Origin: Streptomyces sp. NBC_01669
Lineage (GTDB): Bacteria; Actinomycetota; Actinomycetes; Streptomycetales; Streptomycetaceae
NCBI RefSeq assembly: GCF_026339735.1
Contig: NZ_JAPEQG010000002.1
Location: 868,001 to 932,000, forward strand
Reading direction: 5' to 3'
Length of the DNA: 64,000 nucleotides
Both the position numbers and the translations under genes were made by a program. This document shows positions 1 through 7,958 of this stretch, one piece after another; position 1 is the first letter of the stretch, and every line of letters begins with the position of its first letter. Under the pieces are notes generated by a model. That model worked only from the letters and a program-made list of their open reading frames with translations, was not told the origin of the DNA and did not search any database.

Positions 1-495
1 TGCGCCCGAGATCCCCGTGCGTGACCTCTCGTAGTCGACGTACGCCTTGTGCGCGCACCCTACGCGCGGTCGATCAAGATTCGTTGGCACGAAGCTCAAC
101 GTTGGATGGCACAGGACACAGCGGCCCCTCCCCCGTGGTGCGCGCCCCTCGGCCCGACGGTGCACGTTTCGCTCCCCTACTTCGCCCAGCTCCGACAGTC
201 CAGTACTAACGTCGCGTCCTGGCCGCCGGCCTCCGGGGCTGGGCAAGCCTGCCGCAGGGTGAGCTTGCCCAGGGTCCTCTTGGGCTTGCCCAGCACTCGT
301 GACCGGTCACATGTCCGCGGCCGTGACCGGTGACCGGCCGTGTGACCGATCCGATCGCGCCCATCGGCCAAACCGCACGTCAGCGGCGTGACCGATCCAT
401 GCAACCCGGGTGCCCGGATCGGCCTGCCGGTCGGCAGCCAGATCCCCCGGCCCAACGGAACTCCAGCGCCCCAGCGGTGCAGTGCCCGGGTGTGA
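1..495. other. No convincing gene; short repeats
   Basis: I see no credible coding region here. The stretch has three copies of the motif GCTTGCCCA or its complement (241-252, 263-272, 284-293) and just after them a run of GTGACCGG/ACCGGTCAC steps (about 299-345). The same motif recurs at 1056, 1223 and three times at 50.47-50.52 kb. Confidence 0.5.
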
Positions 496-903
496 CTACT
501 CGTCGGTGCGGTCGGGGTCGGGGAGCTCCGGCGGGAAGTGCCGGTCCAGGATCTCCGCCCAGCGGTGCAGGACGACGAAGCCGGTGGTGTCGGCCTGCGC
601 CTGGACCAGCTCGCTCAGGGCATCGACGAAGGGCTGCGCAACGGTGCCGGCAGGCATCGCGGCAGCAGCCTTCCTGAGCCGCTCGTGCGCGGCAGGGAAG
701 ACGCCCCGAGCCCACGCGTCCTGCTCTCGGACCCGCTTGCTTCCCTCCTCCATGTTGATCTGCCTGATCGCGAGCGCCGGGCAGTCCGAGGCGTGCCAGG
801 TCTCGCTGATCCCGCCGCCGGTCTTCACATACGCGATGCGGGTGTTGTCGGGGCCCGGCAGGGCGAAGCAGCCGGTGCAGTCGACGCGTTCCGTCTCGGT
901 CAT
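496..903 (-). CDS. Hypothetical protein, 135 aa, Cys-containing N-terminus
   Basis: I do not recognise the family. The ATG at 903 is preceded by a GGGAG ribosome-binding site, which supports this start. The N-terminus has a CTGC pair and a third Cys at about residue 41 (SDCPAL). The rest is predicted helical and Ala/Glu rich and ends in an acidic tail (PDPDRTDE). There are no membrane segments or signal peptide. It stands alone between two repeat-containing non-coding stretches, so the context gives no role. Confidence 0.55.
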   Translation of the reverse strand: MTETERVDCTGCFALPGPDNTRIAYVKTGGGISETWHASDCPALAIRQINMEEGSKRVREQDAWARGVFPAAHERLRKAAAAMPAGTVAQPFVDALSELVQAQADTTGFVVLHRWAEILDRHFPPELPDPDRTDE

Positions 904-1240
904 CGCGGAGCTCCCTTCGAGTGGAGGCAGAGCCTGCCATCCCGATCAACCGGCGACCAGGGATTTCCTCCGCCGCAACCCGCCGGCCCCGGGCTCGAAG
1001 CAGACCTCTTCCCCTCGGCTATCGCGTGGGAAAGAGGTGTCCGCGCACGGGACCGGCTTGCCCACAAGGGGTGACCTGCAGAAATGGGCGTTGTCCGATT
1101 TGAGGGGTCCACACCTGCGGCAGTACCTCCGGTCCCCCGCTGAAAGCAACCGTCCAGCCCACTGTCCAACCGCCCTTGGGTGCAACCCCCTCCCGGCCGC
1201 ACGGCACCAATCCGTCAGGGCCGGGCAAGCCCCTGGCAGT
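904..1240. other. Intergenic stretch, no gene seen
   Basis: No open frame with Streptomyces-like composition and a plausible start was found. It holds two further copies of the GCTTGCCCA-type motif, one direct (1056-1065) and one complementary (1223-1233). Confidence 0.4.
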
Positions 1241-1660
1241 TCAGACAGCCAGGATCGCGGGCGCGGCCTCCAGGCGATCCAGTCGTTCGTAGAGGGCTCG
1301 GACGAGGCGGGCGCGGTTCTGGACGCAGCACACGGTGCCCTCCAGCGTGGTGGACAGCCGCCCTTCCGCCTCACGGAGAACAAGGTCGGCGAGCGCTTTG
1401 GGGCCGCTGTCCTTCGGCAGCTGGTCGGCGCGGCGCCGTACGTCGGTGGCGACTGCGCGGGCGTGGCCGGTCAGCTGGAGGGCGATCTGCTCGTAGTCGC
1501 GTTCGGCCAGCGCGTCCGGGCCGGTCCACGCCAGGACGGCCTTGACGAGGCACTCGTACGGTTCGCGGTCGAGCGGGAGTTCCGCTTCGAGTCGTCCCAC
1601 ACGAACAGGGACAACTACTCCCCGGTCCGGTGCCTCCAGGTCCACGCCCGCGGTCACCAT
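1241..1660 (-). CDS. DUF6415-like protein, about 139 aa
   Basis: The helical protein carries the signature KDSGPKALADLVLREAEGRL followed by VQNRARLVRALYERLDRLE, which I associate with DUF6415 proteins of Streptomyces (function unknown, often near natural-product or plasmid genes). The frame stays open 5' to 1750, but its first 27 or so codons lie in the terminal repeat of the adjacent ISL3 element. A native start at the ATG 1660 (or 1666) is therefore more likely. No Shine-Dalgarno sequence is visible there. The element sits immediately upstream, so the original promoter is probably lost or displaced. Confidence 0.55.
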   Translation of the reverse strand: MVTAGVDLEAPDRGVVVPVRVGRLEAELPLDREPYECLVKAVLAWTGPDALAERDYEQIALQLTGHARAVATDVRRRADQLPKDSGPKALADLVLREAEGRLSTTLEGTVCCVQNRARLVRALYERLDRLEAAPAILAV

Positions 1661-1688
1661 GCCCATGGGGAATCGTGACTGCGGAGGT

Positions 1689-3417
1689 GGGGAATTACGG
1701 GCTCTGTCGCTGATCTTGTGATCGGGGCTGGTGTCGGTGGTGCCTGCCATCGTGTCCCTGGTGTACTTCGCAGAGTTTCGAGGCGCTTGTTCCTCATCTA
1801 TCTGGTGTCGTGGTGGAGTTGGTCGAGCGAACGGCGAACGGGATCACGATGCATGCCCGTGTCCGTAGCGCCGATGCGCCGTGCTCACGCTGTCAGAGCA
1901 CCTCGGCGCGGGTGCACGGCCGGTACCTGCGACGCCTGTCCGACGCGGCGGTCAGCGGCACCCGGGTGGTCATCGAGCTGCTGGTACGCCGGTTCCGCTG
2001 CCTCAACATCGTCTGCCCGACGGTGACGTTCGCCGAACAGGTCACCGGGTTAACCAGCCCACATGCCCGCTACACCCCGCTGATGCGCGGGACACTGACC
2101 TCGATCGCCCTCGCGCTGGCCAGGCGAGCGGGCAGCCGACTAGCCCACGCGCTGGGGACACCGGCGGCGAAGGACACCCTGTTACGCCTGCTCAGAGCCT
2201 TCCCGGAGGAGCCCGTCGGGCAGGTCAGGGTGCTCGGCGTCGACGATTTCGCACTGCGGAAGGGTGACTCGTACGCCACCGTCCTGGTCGACCTGGAGCG
2301 ACGCCGCCCCGTGGACGTCCTGCCGGGACGCGACGCCGACCCACTGGCCACCTGGCTCCTGGAACACCCCGAGGTGGAGATCATCTGCCGCGACCGGGCC
2401 GGAGCTTACGCGGAGGGCGCCCGCACCGGCGCCCCACAAGCGGTGCAGGTCGCCGACGCCTGGCACCTATGGAAAAACGTCGGCGAGGCGGTCGAGAAGA
2501 CCGTCGCCGCCCACTACACCTGCGTGCGGGCCGTGTTCAAAAAGCCACCGGCCCCCGAACCCACCACCGCGCCCACGGGCGACGACGGCCCCCTTGCCGC
2601 ATCGATCGGGACACTGGACGTCTGCGGGCGCGAGCGCCGCCTGGTGGTCCGCACCCGGGAACGGTTCGCCCTGGTCCAGGACCTGCTGCACGAGGGAGCC
2701 TCGCTGGAGTCGATCTGCCACCAGCTGCAGCTGGACCGCTCGACCGTGCGCCGCTTCGCCCGCGCTACCTGCATCGACGAACTCCTGGTCAAAGCGGTCA
2801 ACCGGTCCACGATCCTGGACGCCTACCGGCCCCATCTCCACCAGCGGTGGAACGAGGGCTGCCACGACACCGCCGAACTGCACCGTGAGATCACCGCCCT
2901 CGGCTTCCCCGGGGGCATCCAGACCGTCCGCCGCTACCTGCGGAACTTCACGCCGTCCGCCCCCACGCCGGCGCCTAGGCCCGCGCCGCGGCCCCGTCGC
3001 GTCGTCCGATGGATCATGACCAATCCGGGCAGCCTCCCCGACGAGGACACCCTCTCGCTCAAGGAGATCCGCGCTGGTTGTCCCGAGCTCGACGCGGTCA
3101 CCGACCACGTCCGCGACTTCGCTGAGATGATGCGCGACCTGCGCGGCGACCAACTGCTCCAGTGGATGGAGCGAGTCGAACACGATCCCCTGCCCGCACT
3201 TCACTCCCTGGTCAACGGCCTACGCCGGGACCAGGACGCCGTCATTGCCGGACTTTCCAGTCCCTGGAGCTCCGGCCAGGTCGAGGGACAGAACACGAGA
3301 GTGAAGCTCCTCAAGCGCGCCGGATACGGCCGCGCCAACTTCGACCTCCTACGCAAACGAATCCTGCACCGGACCTGACCCCCGCTCACAAGATCAGCGG
3401 CAGAGCCCGAAATTCCC
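1689..3417 (+). mobile_element. ISL3-family insertion sequence
   Basis: The transposase gene lies between inverted ends of about 38-39 bp: 1689-1727 at the left and 3380-3417 (imperfect) at the right. Both contain a GGCTCTGYCGCTGATCTTGT core, and ends beginning GGCTCT are usual for ISL3. I cannot find an 8-bp target duplication. An exact 39-bp copy of the left end, in inverse orientation, lies at 4052-4090. The functional unit may therefore be larger than the minimal IS. Confidence 0.75.
1810..3378 (+). CDS. ISL3-family transposase, about 522 aa
   Basis: The N-terminus has the zinc-finger pattern CSRCQSTSARVHGRYLRRL with a later Cys pair (CLNIVCP), typical of zf-ISL3. It is followed by HTH-like helices and the DDE_Tnp_ISL3 domain, with VDDFALRKGDSYATVLVDLE at about residues 145-165 and CRDRAGAY at about 195. 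The C-terminus SGQVEGQNTRVKLLKRAGYG is the usual ISL3 ending, so the reading frame looks full length. The true start is uncertain: the frame continues upstream through LVPHLSG, the family's normal N-terminus, without a good start codon. The GTG at 1810 may lie a few residues inside the real protein. Confidence 0.85.
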   Translation: MVELVERTANGITMHARVRSADAPCSRCQSTSARVHGRYLRRLSDAAVSGTRVVIELLVRRFRCLNIVCPTVTFAEQVTGLTSPHARYTPLMRGTLTSIALALARRAGSRLAHALGTPAAKDTLLRLLRAFPEEPVGQVRVLGVDDFALRKGDSYATVLVDLERRRPVDVLPGRDADPLATWLLEHPEVEIICRDRAGAYAEGARTGAPQAVQVADAWHLWKNVGEAVEKTVAAHYTCVRAVFKKPPAPEPTTAPTGDDGPLAASIGTLDVCGRERRLVVRTRERFALVQDLLHEGASLESICHQLQLDRSTVRRFARATCIDELLVKAVNRSTILDAYRPHLHQRWNEGCHDTAELHREITALGFPGGIQTVRRYLRNFTPSAPTPAPRPAPRPRRVVRWIMTNPGSLPDEDTLSLKEIRAGCPELDAVTDHVRDFAEMMRDLRGDQLLQWMERVEHDPLPALHSLVNGLRRDQDAVIAGLSSPWSSGQVEGQNTRVKLLKRAGYGRANFDLLRKRILHRT

Positions 3418-3474
3418 ACCAGCACAGTCACATGTCCCCCTGGGGAAGGCGGTCTCGTGGTGCCTTGAACGTCG

Positions 3475-4026
3475 TCAGCCAGGCTCTCGCGGTCCGCGTG
3501 CGATCAACGGGCGGCTGCCGTCTTGCGGCAGGACGACAAGGAAGCTCCAAGAGCGGCTTTCGACACGGGCCAGGCCGATCGTCGTGGCGGTGCCGAACGC
3601 CTCGGTTGCGGGCCCTACTCCCTCGGTCAACGCCTCGGGCCTTGCGTAGTGCCGGGCCAGGTCCGCAGCCGGACCACGGAGCCACAGGGCTACCCGCGCG
3701 CCCTTCACGAGCGCGGCCAGGAGGTCGTCGCGAGCTTCGCTGAGGGCGGCGTCCTTGACCAAGCAGTGGAGTCGTTCCTGGGTGCTTGGTTGCGTCGGTG
3801 CAGCATCGGCTTGCTGGCGGCACGGCGGACACGCCCGGCGGCGCCGAGGTTCGAACAGGTGCAGATAGCGGGTGACCTGGTCCTCTGGAATACCGCACAA
3901 CGTGCCATTGCCGGCCATCGCGTGCTCGACCCCGGGAACCCCGTTGCCCTTGCCTGCGCCGAATCGGGCGGGCTCCCGCGCAGTTGCGAAGGACCAGTTG
4001 TCGTCGGGGTCATGGATCACGCGCAC
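3475..4026 (-). CDS. Hypothetical zinc-binding-type protein, 183 aa
   Basis: The N-terminal half has the pattern H-x-MAGNGTLCG at about residue 35 followed by RRACPPCRQQADAA. This matches a Streptomyces family of small His/Cys proteins in which H, TxCG and CxxC probably hold a zinc ion. The rest is helical and ends in a hydrophobic segment followed by a basic tail. GTG is the start at 4026. The gene lies entirely between the internal ISL3 end (3417) and the solo 39-bp ISL3 end (4052-4090), so it may be passenger DNA of that transposon. Function is unknown. Confidence 0.5.
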   Translation of the reverse strand: MRVIHDPDDNWSFATAREPARFGAGKGNGVPGVEHAMAGNGTLCGIPEDQVTRYLHLFEPRRRRACPPCRQQADAAPTQPSTQERLHCLVKDAALSEARDDLLAALVKGARVALWLRGPAADLARHYARPEALTEGVGPATEAFGTATTIGLARVESRSWSFLVVLPQDGSRPLIARGPREPG

Positions 4027-4051
4027 GAGCGTAGTCCCTGGTCTTACCTGA

Positions 4052-4090
4052 CCCCGATCACAAGATCAGCGACAGAGCCCGTAATTCCCC
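4052..4090 (-). repeat. Solo 39-bp ISL3 terminal repeat
   Basis: This is the exact reverse complement of 1689-1727, 39 of 39 bases. It is either the remains of a second ISL3 copy or the real outer end of a 2.4-kb element with a passenger gene. Confidence 0.85.
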
Positions 4091-4125
4091 AGGTCCTCGA
4101 GGCGGATGGGGCTAGGTTTGCCCTT

Positions 4126-4650
4126 ATGGGTGTGCGGGGGTGGAGCTATCGCTACATGGGGCCTGACGACCTGAGGACCCTCATCCGAACGGGCGGCGAG
4201 GGCCAGAGCATGCGCTCGCCGGCGGACTTCGACGAGTGGGCATCGAGCCGGCCCGCGGAGGAGTTCGCAGAGCCCTTCACCTTCGTTGTCGATGCCGCCG
4301 GGGTCCTGCGGCTCGCCTCCCGCCGTAGTGAGCACGTGGTGTGTGCCGGCGGAGACGCAGTCCTGAGCGCTGGCGAGATCAGCTTCCGCGCAGAGCCCGG
4401 TCAGTGGGCTGTCGATGAGATCAGCAACCAGTCGACCGGCTACTGCCCGGACATCAGCTCGTGGCCGGCCGTTGCTGAGGCGCTGGATCGCGCCGGCGTC
4501 GCCCGGCCGTCCGGCTTCACGCACGAGGTGATCTTCCGGCGGTGCCCATCCTGCCAACAGATCAACATCGTGCGTGAGGCCGACTTCGTCTGTGTCTTCT
4601 GCAACGGGATCCTGCCGCAGGAGTGGAACGTGGACGGACCTGGGCGCTAG
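4126..4650 (+). CDS. Hypothetical protein, 174 aa, C-terminal zinc ribbon
   Basis: The family is not recognised. The N-terminal 110 residues look like a compact alpha/beta domain (GWSYRYMGPDDL, then EPFTFVVDAAGVLRLASRRS, about 45-75). They contain a repeated pattern resembling HVVCAGGDAVLSAGEI. Near the C-terminus RRCPSCQQIN and ADFVCVFCNG give a CxxC-x13-CxxC zinc ribbon. The start is the ATG at 4126, 35 bp after the solo ISL3 end. The open frame extends much further upstream, but that part lies antisense to another gene. It appears intact. Confidence 0.55.
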   Translation: MGVRGWSYRYMGPDDLRTLIRTGGEGQSMRSPADFDEWASSRPAEEFAEPFTFVVDAAGVLRLASRRSEHVVCAGGDAVLSAGEISFRAEPGQWAVDEISNQSTGYCPDISSWPAVAEALDRAGVARPSGFTHEVIFRRCPSCQQINIVREADFVCVFCNGILPQEWNVDGPGR

Positions 4651-4703
4651 GAACCCTCCCCCCGAGCCCACACTCGTCAGCAGCACTACCCTCGATCGCC
4701 GTC

Positions 4704-4778
4704 CCCATGGGGAATCGCGACCGCAGGGGTGGGAAATTACGTGACGCTCAACCCACTCCAAGTGGGGAATTCCGTGAC
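4704..4778 (+). repeat. Cluster of GGGGAAT(T)nCGTGAC motifs
   Basis: Three related units, ATGGGGAATCGCGACCGC, GTGGGAAATTACGTGACGC and GTGGGGAATTCCGTGACCG, follow each other here. The first two match 1664-1698 next to the ISL3 left end. A further GTGGGGAATT occurs at about 59829. They look like preferred sites or decayed ends of ISL3-type elements. Confidence 0.5.
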
Positions 4779-4779
4779 C

Positions 4780-5037
4780 GTCGACACGGCCCATGCCGCC
4801 GCGTCGGCGCCCTTCGAAGTCACGACAGTGTCGGCGGTCGTCAACGCCACATACTCCCGGGGCCGCTCGGCGGGTCGCAACGCGTGCATCGCCGCGAGTT
4901 GACGGGCCAACAGAGGGACGCGCGTCTCCAATCCCTCATCGTCGGGAACCGTCTGGCCCGCCAGATGTGTCATGAGGAGCGATGGATACTCGCAATGCGC
5001 GGCGGTCGGATCAACCGCGACCAGTCCAGGAGCCGGT
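4780..5037 (-). pseudogene. Aminoglycoside phosphotransferase-like fragment
   Basis: About 86 codons on the minus strand read PAPGLVAVDPTAAHCEYPSL, then LLMTHLAGQTV and ARQLAAMHALRPAERPREY. This corresponds to the hinge and first C-lobe part of APH-type kinases. The N-lobe and the catalytic HxDxxxxN/DFG region are missing. The fragment is cut at its 5' side by an IS5-type piece and at its 3' side by the GGGGAATT repeat cluster. No function can be expected. Confidence 0.65.
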
Positions 5038-5310
5038 GCCTGGTCGACCGTCCACAACCGCTTCCGGCAGTGGCGTGACGCCGGCGTCTTCGAGGCCCTG
5101 CTGGAGGGGCTGATCGCGGAAGCCGCGAAGCGGGGCGAGGTGGACCTGTCCCTGGTCAGCGTCGACTCCACCACCGCGCGGGCTCACCACGACGCCGCCG
5201 GGATGCATCTGGACCGGGACGTCGTCGCCGCGCTGGAGAAGGCCGCCGCCGAGGGGGAGAAGACCAGGTCAAAGGGGGCGGCCTCGAAGAACAAACCGGG
5301 CAGGACGCCG
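5038..5310 (+). pseudogene. IS5-family transposase fragment
   Basis: The frame reads STVHNRFRQWRDAGVFEALL and then VSVDSTTARAHHDAAGMH. This is the N-terminal helical domain plus the first catalytic Asp strand (SVDST) of IS5-family transposases of the two-frame type. Everything after the first Asp region is absent and the end is replaced by unrelated sequence. It is a dead fragment joined directly to the truncated phosphotransferase. Confidence 0.7.
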
Positions 5311-5378
5311 AAAACGATCCCGAGCGGGAAGACGTCCGCCCCTGATCGTCCCGGATGCGGCCAGGGGCGACCTCGGCG

Positions 5379-6188
5379 TCAGCCGTTGGGGTAGGCCTGA
5401 GCGATCAGCTTCTGCCGCAGCACCCCCCACTGGGCGAACATGTCGTGGACCAGGTAGAGATCCCGCCGCCGCGTCCAGGCCTGACCGGACTCGGCGTCGT
5501 ACGTGTGCGGCATGTCGAAGCCGCGCGGAGCGTACGCCTTCATGCCCCGGTCCCGCGTGGTCTGTACGCAGCGCTTGATGTGATCGCGGAAGCCGACCAC
5601 ACCTGCCGTGCCGATGCCGCCGGGCAGCTGCTTGCGGGCTGCCAGGACCTGGGCGGCGACTCCGTCGGTGCTCAGATAAGTGATCGTGCCGTCCGCCGCG
5701 ATCACCGGCTCGATCGACGTCACATGTGTCATGTGGTACTTGGACTCCAGGAACCGCGCGATCTCCCACTGCGCGTACACCGGGATGTTGCGCAGCGCTC
5801 GGATCCTCGCCACGGTATCGGCCAGCTCCTCATTGACCGGGCCCGGCTCGTAGAGCACCTTCGTCGGGTCGCCGCCCCCGGCCGGCGCCCGGTTCCCGAA
5901 GCCGTACGCCACGATGAAGTCGATGTCCGCCAAGGGAGTCGTCTCAGGGTGCCAGTCGAAGCCGACGTCGTAGAGGTGCGGGACGACGGCGCGGGCCGTG
6001 TCCTTGTCGTCGAGCTCCTTGGACAGGGATGCGAGCATGCTGTGCAGCAGCGCGGTGTCATCGCCGGAGGCGGCGGTGCGCTCCTGGGCCTGGCTGGGGG
6101 TGGCGCCGACCAGCGCGGGTGCGGCGATGGCGGCTGTCAGAGCGGCGGCGAAGTTACGTCGTTGCATGGGTGGTTCGGCCTTTCTCAA
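5379..6188 (-). CDS. Secreted (Tat-type) hypothetical protein, 269 aa
   Basis: The N-terminus QRRNFAAALTAAIAAPALVG is a twin-arginine-like signal (RRNF plus hydrophobic stretch plus AQA-type cleavage region). The mature part contains DIDFIVAYGFGNRAPAGGG, LYEPGPVNEELADTVARIRA and VVGFRDHIKRCVQTTRDRGM. The arrangement is faintly like YdcF/DUF218 proteins but I would not assign it. The ATG eight codons in (MQRRN) is an alternative start and gives the better signal peptide. The gene lies 32 bp downstream of the secreted tyrosine phosphatase on the same strand, so the two are probably co-transcribed. Confidence 0.6.
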   Translation of the reverse strand: MRKAEPPMQRRNFAAALTAAIAAPALVGATPSQAQERTAASGDDTALLHSMLASLSKELDDKDTARAVVPHLYDVGFDWHPETTPLADIDFIVAYGFGNRAPAGGGDPTKVLYEPGPVNEELADTVARIRALRNIPVYAQWEIARFLESKYHMTHVTSIEPVIAADGTITYLSTDGVAAQVLAARKQLPGGIGTAGVVGFRDHIKRCVQTTRDRGMKAYAPRGFDMPHTYDAESGQAWTRRRDLYLVHDMFAQWGVLRQKLIAQAYPNG

Positions 6189-6220
6189 ATTGCGTGTGTC
6201 AGAGCCTGAAACAGCGGGCG

Positions 6221-7306
6221 TCAGCCGACCAGCAGGTCCTGCTTCAGCTCGCGCAGGTCGCCCGCGTCGATACCCAGTCCCTGTTTCAGGTAAGAGTTGA
6301 AGGAGCCGTACTTCTCCTGGACCTCGTCGAAGCCGGAGTTGAGATATTCGGGGCGGACGTCGAGAAGCGGCTTGTAGATCTTGGCCTGCTCCGAGGTCAG
6401 GTGGTCGAGAGCAGCCTGATTGGCCGCGGCGCGATAGTCGTTGCTGGCCAGGTAGTCCGCCATCACCGTTCCGCGCGGCACGCCGAGCGCCGTCAGCAGG
6501 GCGGCGTTCGACCAGCCGGTGCGGTCCTTGCCCGCCGTGCAGTGAAAGACCACGGCGCGCGCGTCGTCGTTCGCGATCCCGGCGAAGACCTGGCCGTACG
6601 CAGCCCGCGCGCTGTCGCCGCTCACCATGAACTTCTCGCTGTCCACCATCATCCGCACCGCCGCATCCTCGGAAGTCGGCATGGTGGTGAAGGTGGCCGA
6701 GCCGGCGAGCACATCGGCAACGACGTAGGTGGCTCCGGCGAGCACGCGGTCAGGCGCGGAGGCGCGCTCGGACTTCATGCGGAGGTCGTAGTCGGTACCG
6801 ATGCCCAGGCGGTGCAGCTTCGCGAGGTCGGCGTCGGTGAGTTTGTCCAGAGCGTCGGACCGGTAGATCTCGCCCATCTTGACCCACTGGCCCTCGCGGG
6901 TGCGGTAGCCGCCCACGTCCCGGAAGTTGACGGTCCCCTCCAGCTTGATCAGCCGGTCGGCGAGGCGTAGCGGCGCACCGCGGTCCGGCACCAGGTTGAA
7001 CCACTGCCGGTCGGCCGCGGGCAGCCCGCGCACCGTGGCCTCGCCCTCTGCCCCGCCGCGGGCGACCACGCGGCCGTTCGCGTGGATGGCGACCTCGTGC
7101 GCACTGGGTGCCTTCCAGACGATCCTGTACGAGCCGTCGTCGTCAGCCGTGACCGTGGCGTCCGTGAACGGGATGTGCTGCGCGGCGGATGTCGAGGCGG
7201 GGGCGGAGTCCGCGGAGGCCGCGGAGGCCGCGGGAGCGGTGGCGGCCAGGGAGGTGAATGCGAGCGCTGGGGTGAGCACTGCGGCGACGACAGACGGGAC
7301 CTTCAT
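6221..7306 (-). CDS. Secreted tyrosine-protein phosphatase, 361 aa
   Basis: The catalytic P-loop HCTAGKDRTGW (CX5R with the DRTG variant) identifies a tyrosine phosphatase of the Y_phosphatase3 class, often active on phosphotyrosine or phosphoinositides. Upstream strands GTVNFRDVGGYRT and EIYRSDALDKLTDADLAKL are also diagnostic. The start is the ATG at 7306, which gives a classical signal peptide (MKVPSVVAAVLTPALAFTSL followed by an Ala-rich cleavage region). The frame extends further 5' but that part has no family resemblance. The enzyme should act outside the membrane and is followed by another exported protein. Confidence 0.85.
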   Translation of the reverse strand: MKVPSVVAAVLTPALAFTSLAATAPAASAASADSAPASTSAAQHIPFTDATVTADDDGSYRIVWKAPSAHEVAIHANGRVVARGGAEGEATVRGLPAADRQWFNLVPDRGAPLRLADRLIKLEGTVNFRDVGGYRTREGQWVKMGEIYRSDALDKLTDADLAKLHRLGIGTDYDLRMKSERASAPDRVLAGATYVVADVLAGSATFTTMPTSEDAAVRMMVDSEKFMVSGDSARAAYGQVFAGIANDDARAVVFHCTAGKDRTGWSNAALLTALGVPRGTVMADYLASNDYRAAANQAALDHLTSEQAKIYKPLLDVRPEYLNSGFDEVQEKYGSFNSYLKQGLGIDAGDLRELKQDLLVG

Positions 7307-7958
7307 ATGCCGGATGGTTCGTGCTTGAAAGAAACCCCTGGTTAATGCGGCCGGGCGGTGCTGTGATGGCCAGATGGCAACTCGAAGGCGCGGGTGAGCC
7401 CGGACGCCACCGCAGGGTGGCCCACCTCGCCAAGGGATGATGCCCCTCGAAGACGAGATCGCGTAGCTCGACGCGCTCATCGAGGCCCCGTTTTCACGAA
7501 ACCCACAGGCGATCGTGATCCGCCGTCCGCCCGGCATGGGCGCCATGCCCGGTGCCACCTTCATCGCTGCCACGGGCGGCGACATGGGGAGCCTTCGGCA
7601 GCGTCGACCGGCTTGCCGCCTTGGCGGGACTGTCCCCGGTGCCACGCGACTCCGGCCGCGTCAGTGGCAACATGCGCCGACCTCGCCGATACCACCGCGG
7701 TCTCCTGCGGGCCTTCTCCTGTGGGGCTCGAAAAGTCGTCGTTGCAGGTGACACGGCGTATCGATACTCGTTGATGATGCCGCCGAGGACCCTGGAGACT
7801 CCGGCCCTCGCGTCGGCACCGCGGCATGCCCACACGACGAAAACGTCACGGCTCCCTACAAGTTGACGACGATCAGCGTCGCGTCACAGCAACCGAAACG
7901 GCGAGGCTGGGCCTGGACCCGGGCGCTGCCCCCGATCGACGGAGGTGACCGCCCGCGG
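7307..7958. other. 650-bp stretch without an intact gene
   Basis: No credible complete gene was found. On the minus strand near 7745-7790 the peptide VLGGIINEYRYAV resembles the last residues of the integrase-type transposases in this window (GGILHEYQHAA), so a decayed IS end is likely. Confidence 0.35.

Noticed and set aside
299..345. Possible telomere or origin from the GTGACCGG-rich run
   Set aside because: It lacks the nested palindromes of Streptomyces telomeres and DnaA-box clusters.
330..1678. Several long plus-strand frames over 0.3-1.7 kb
   Set aside because: They are shadows of the minus-strand genes (496-903, 1241-1660): Arg/Pro/Ser-rich with no family signal.
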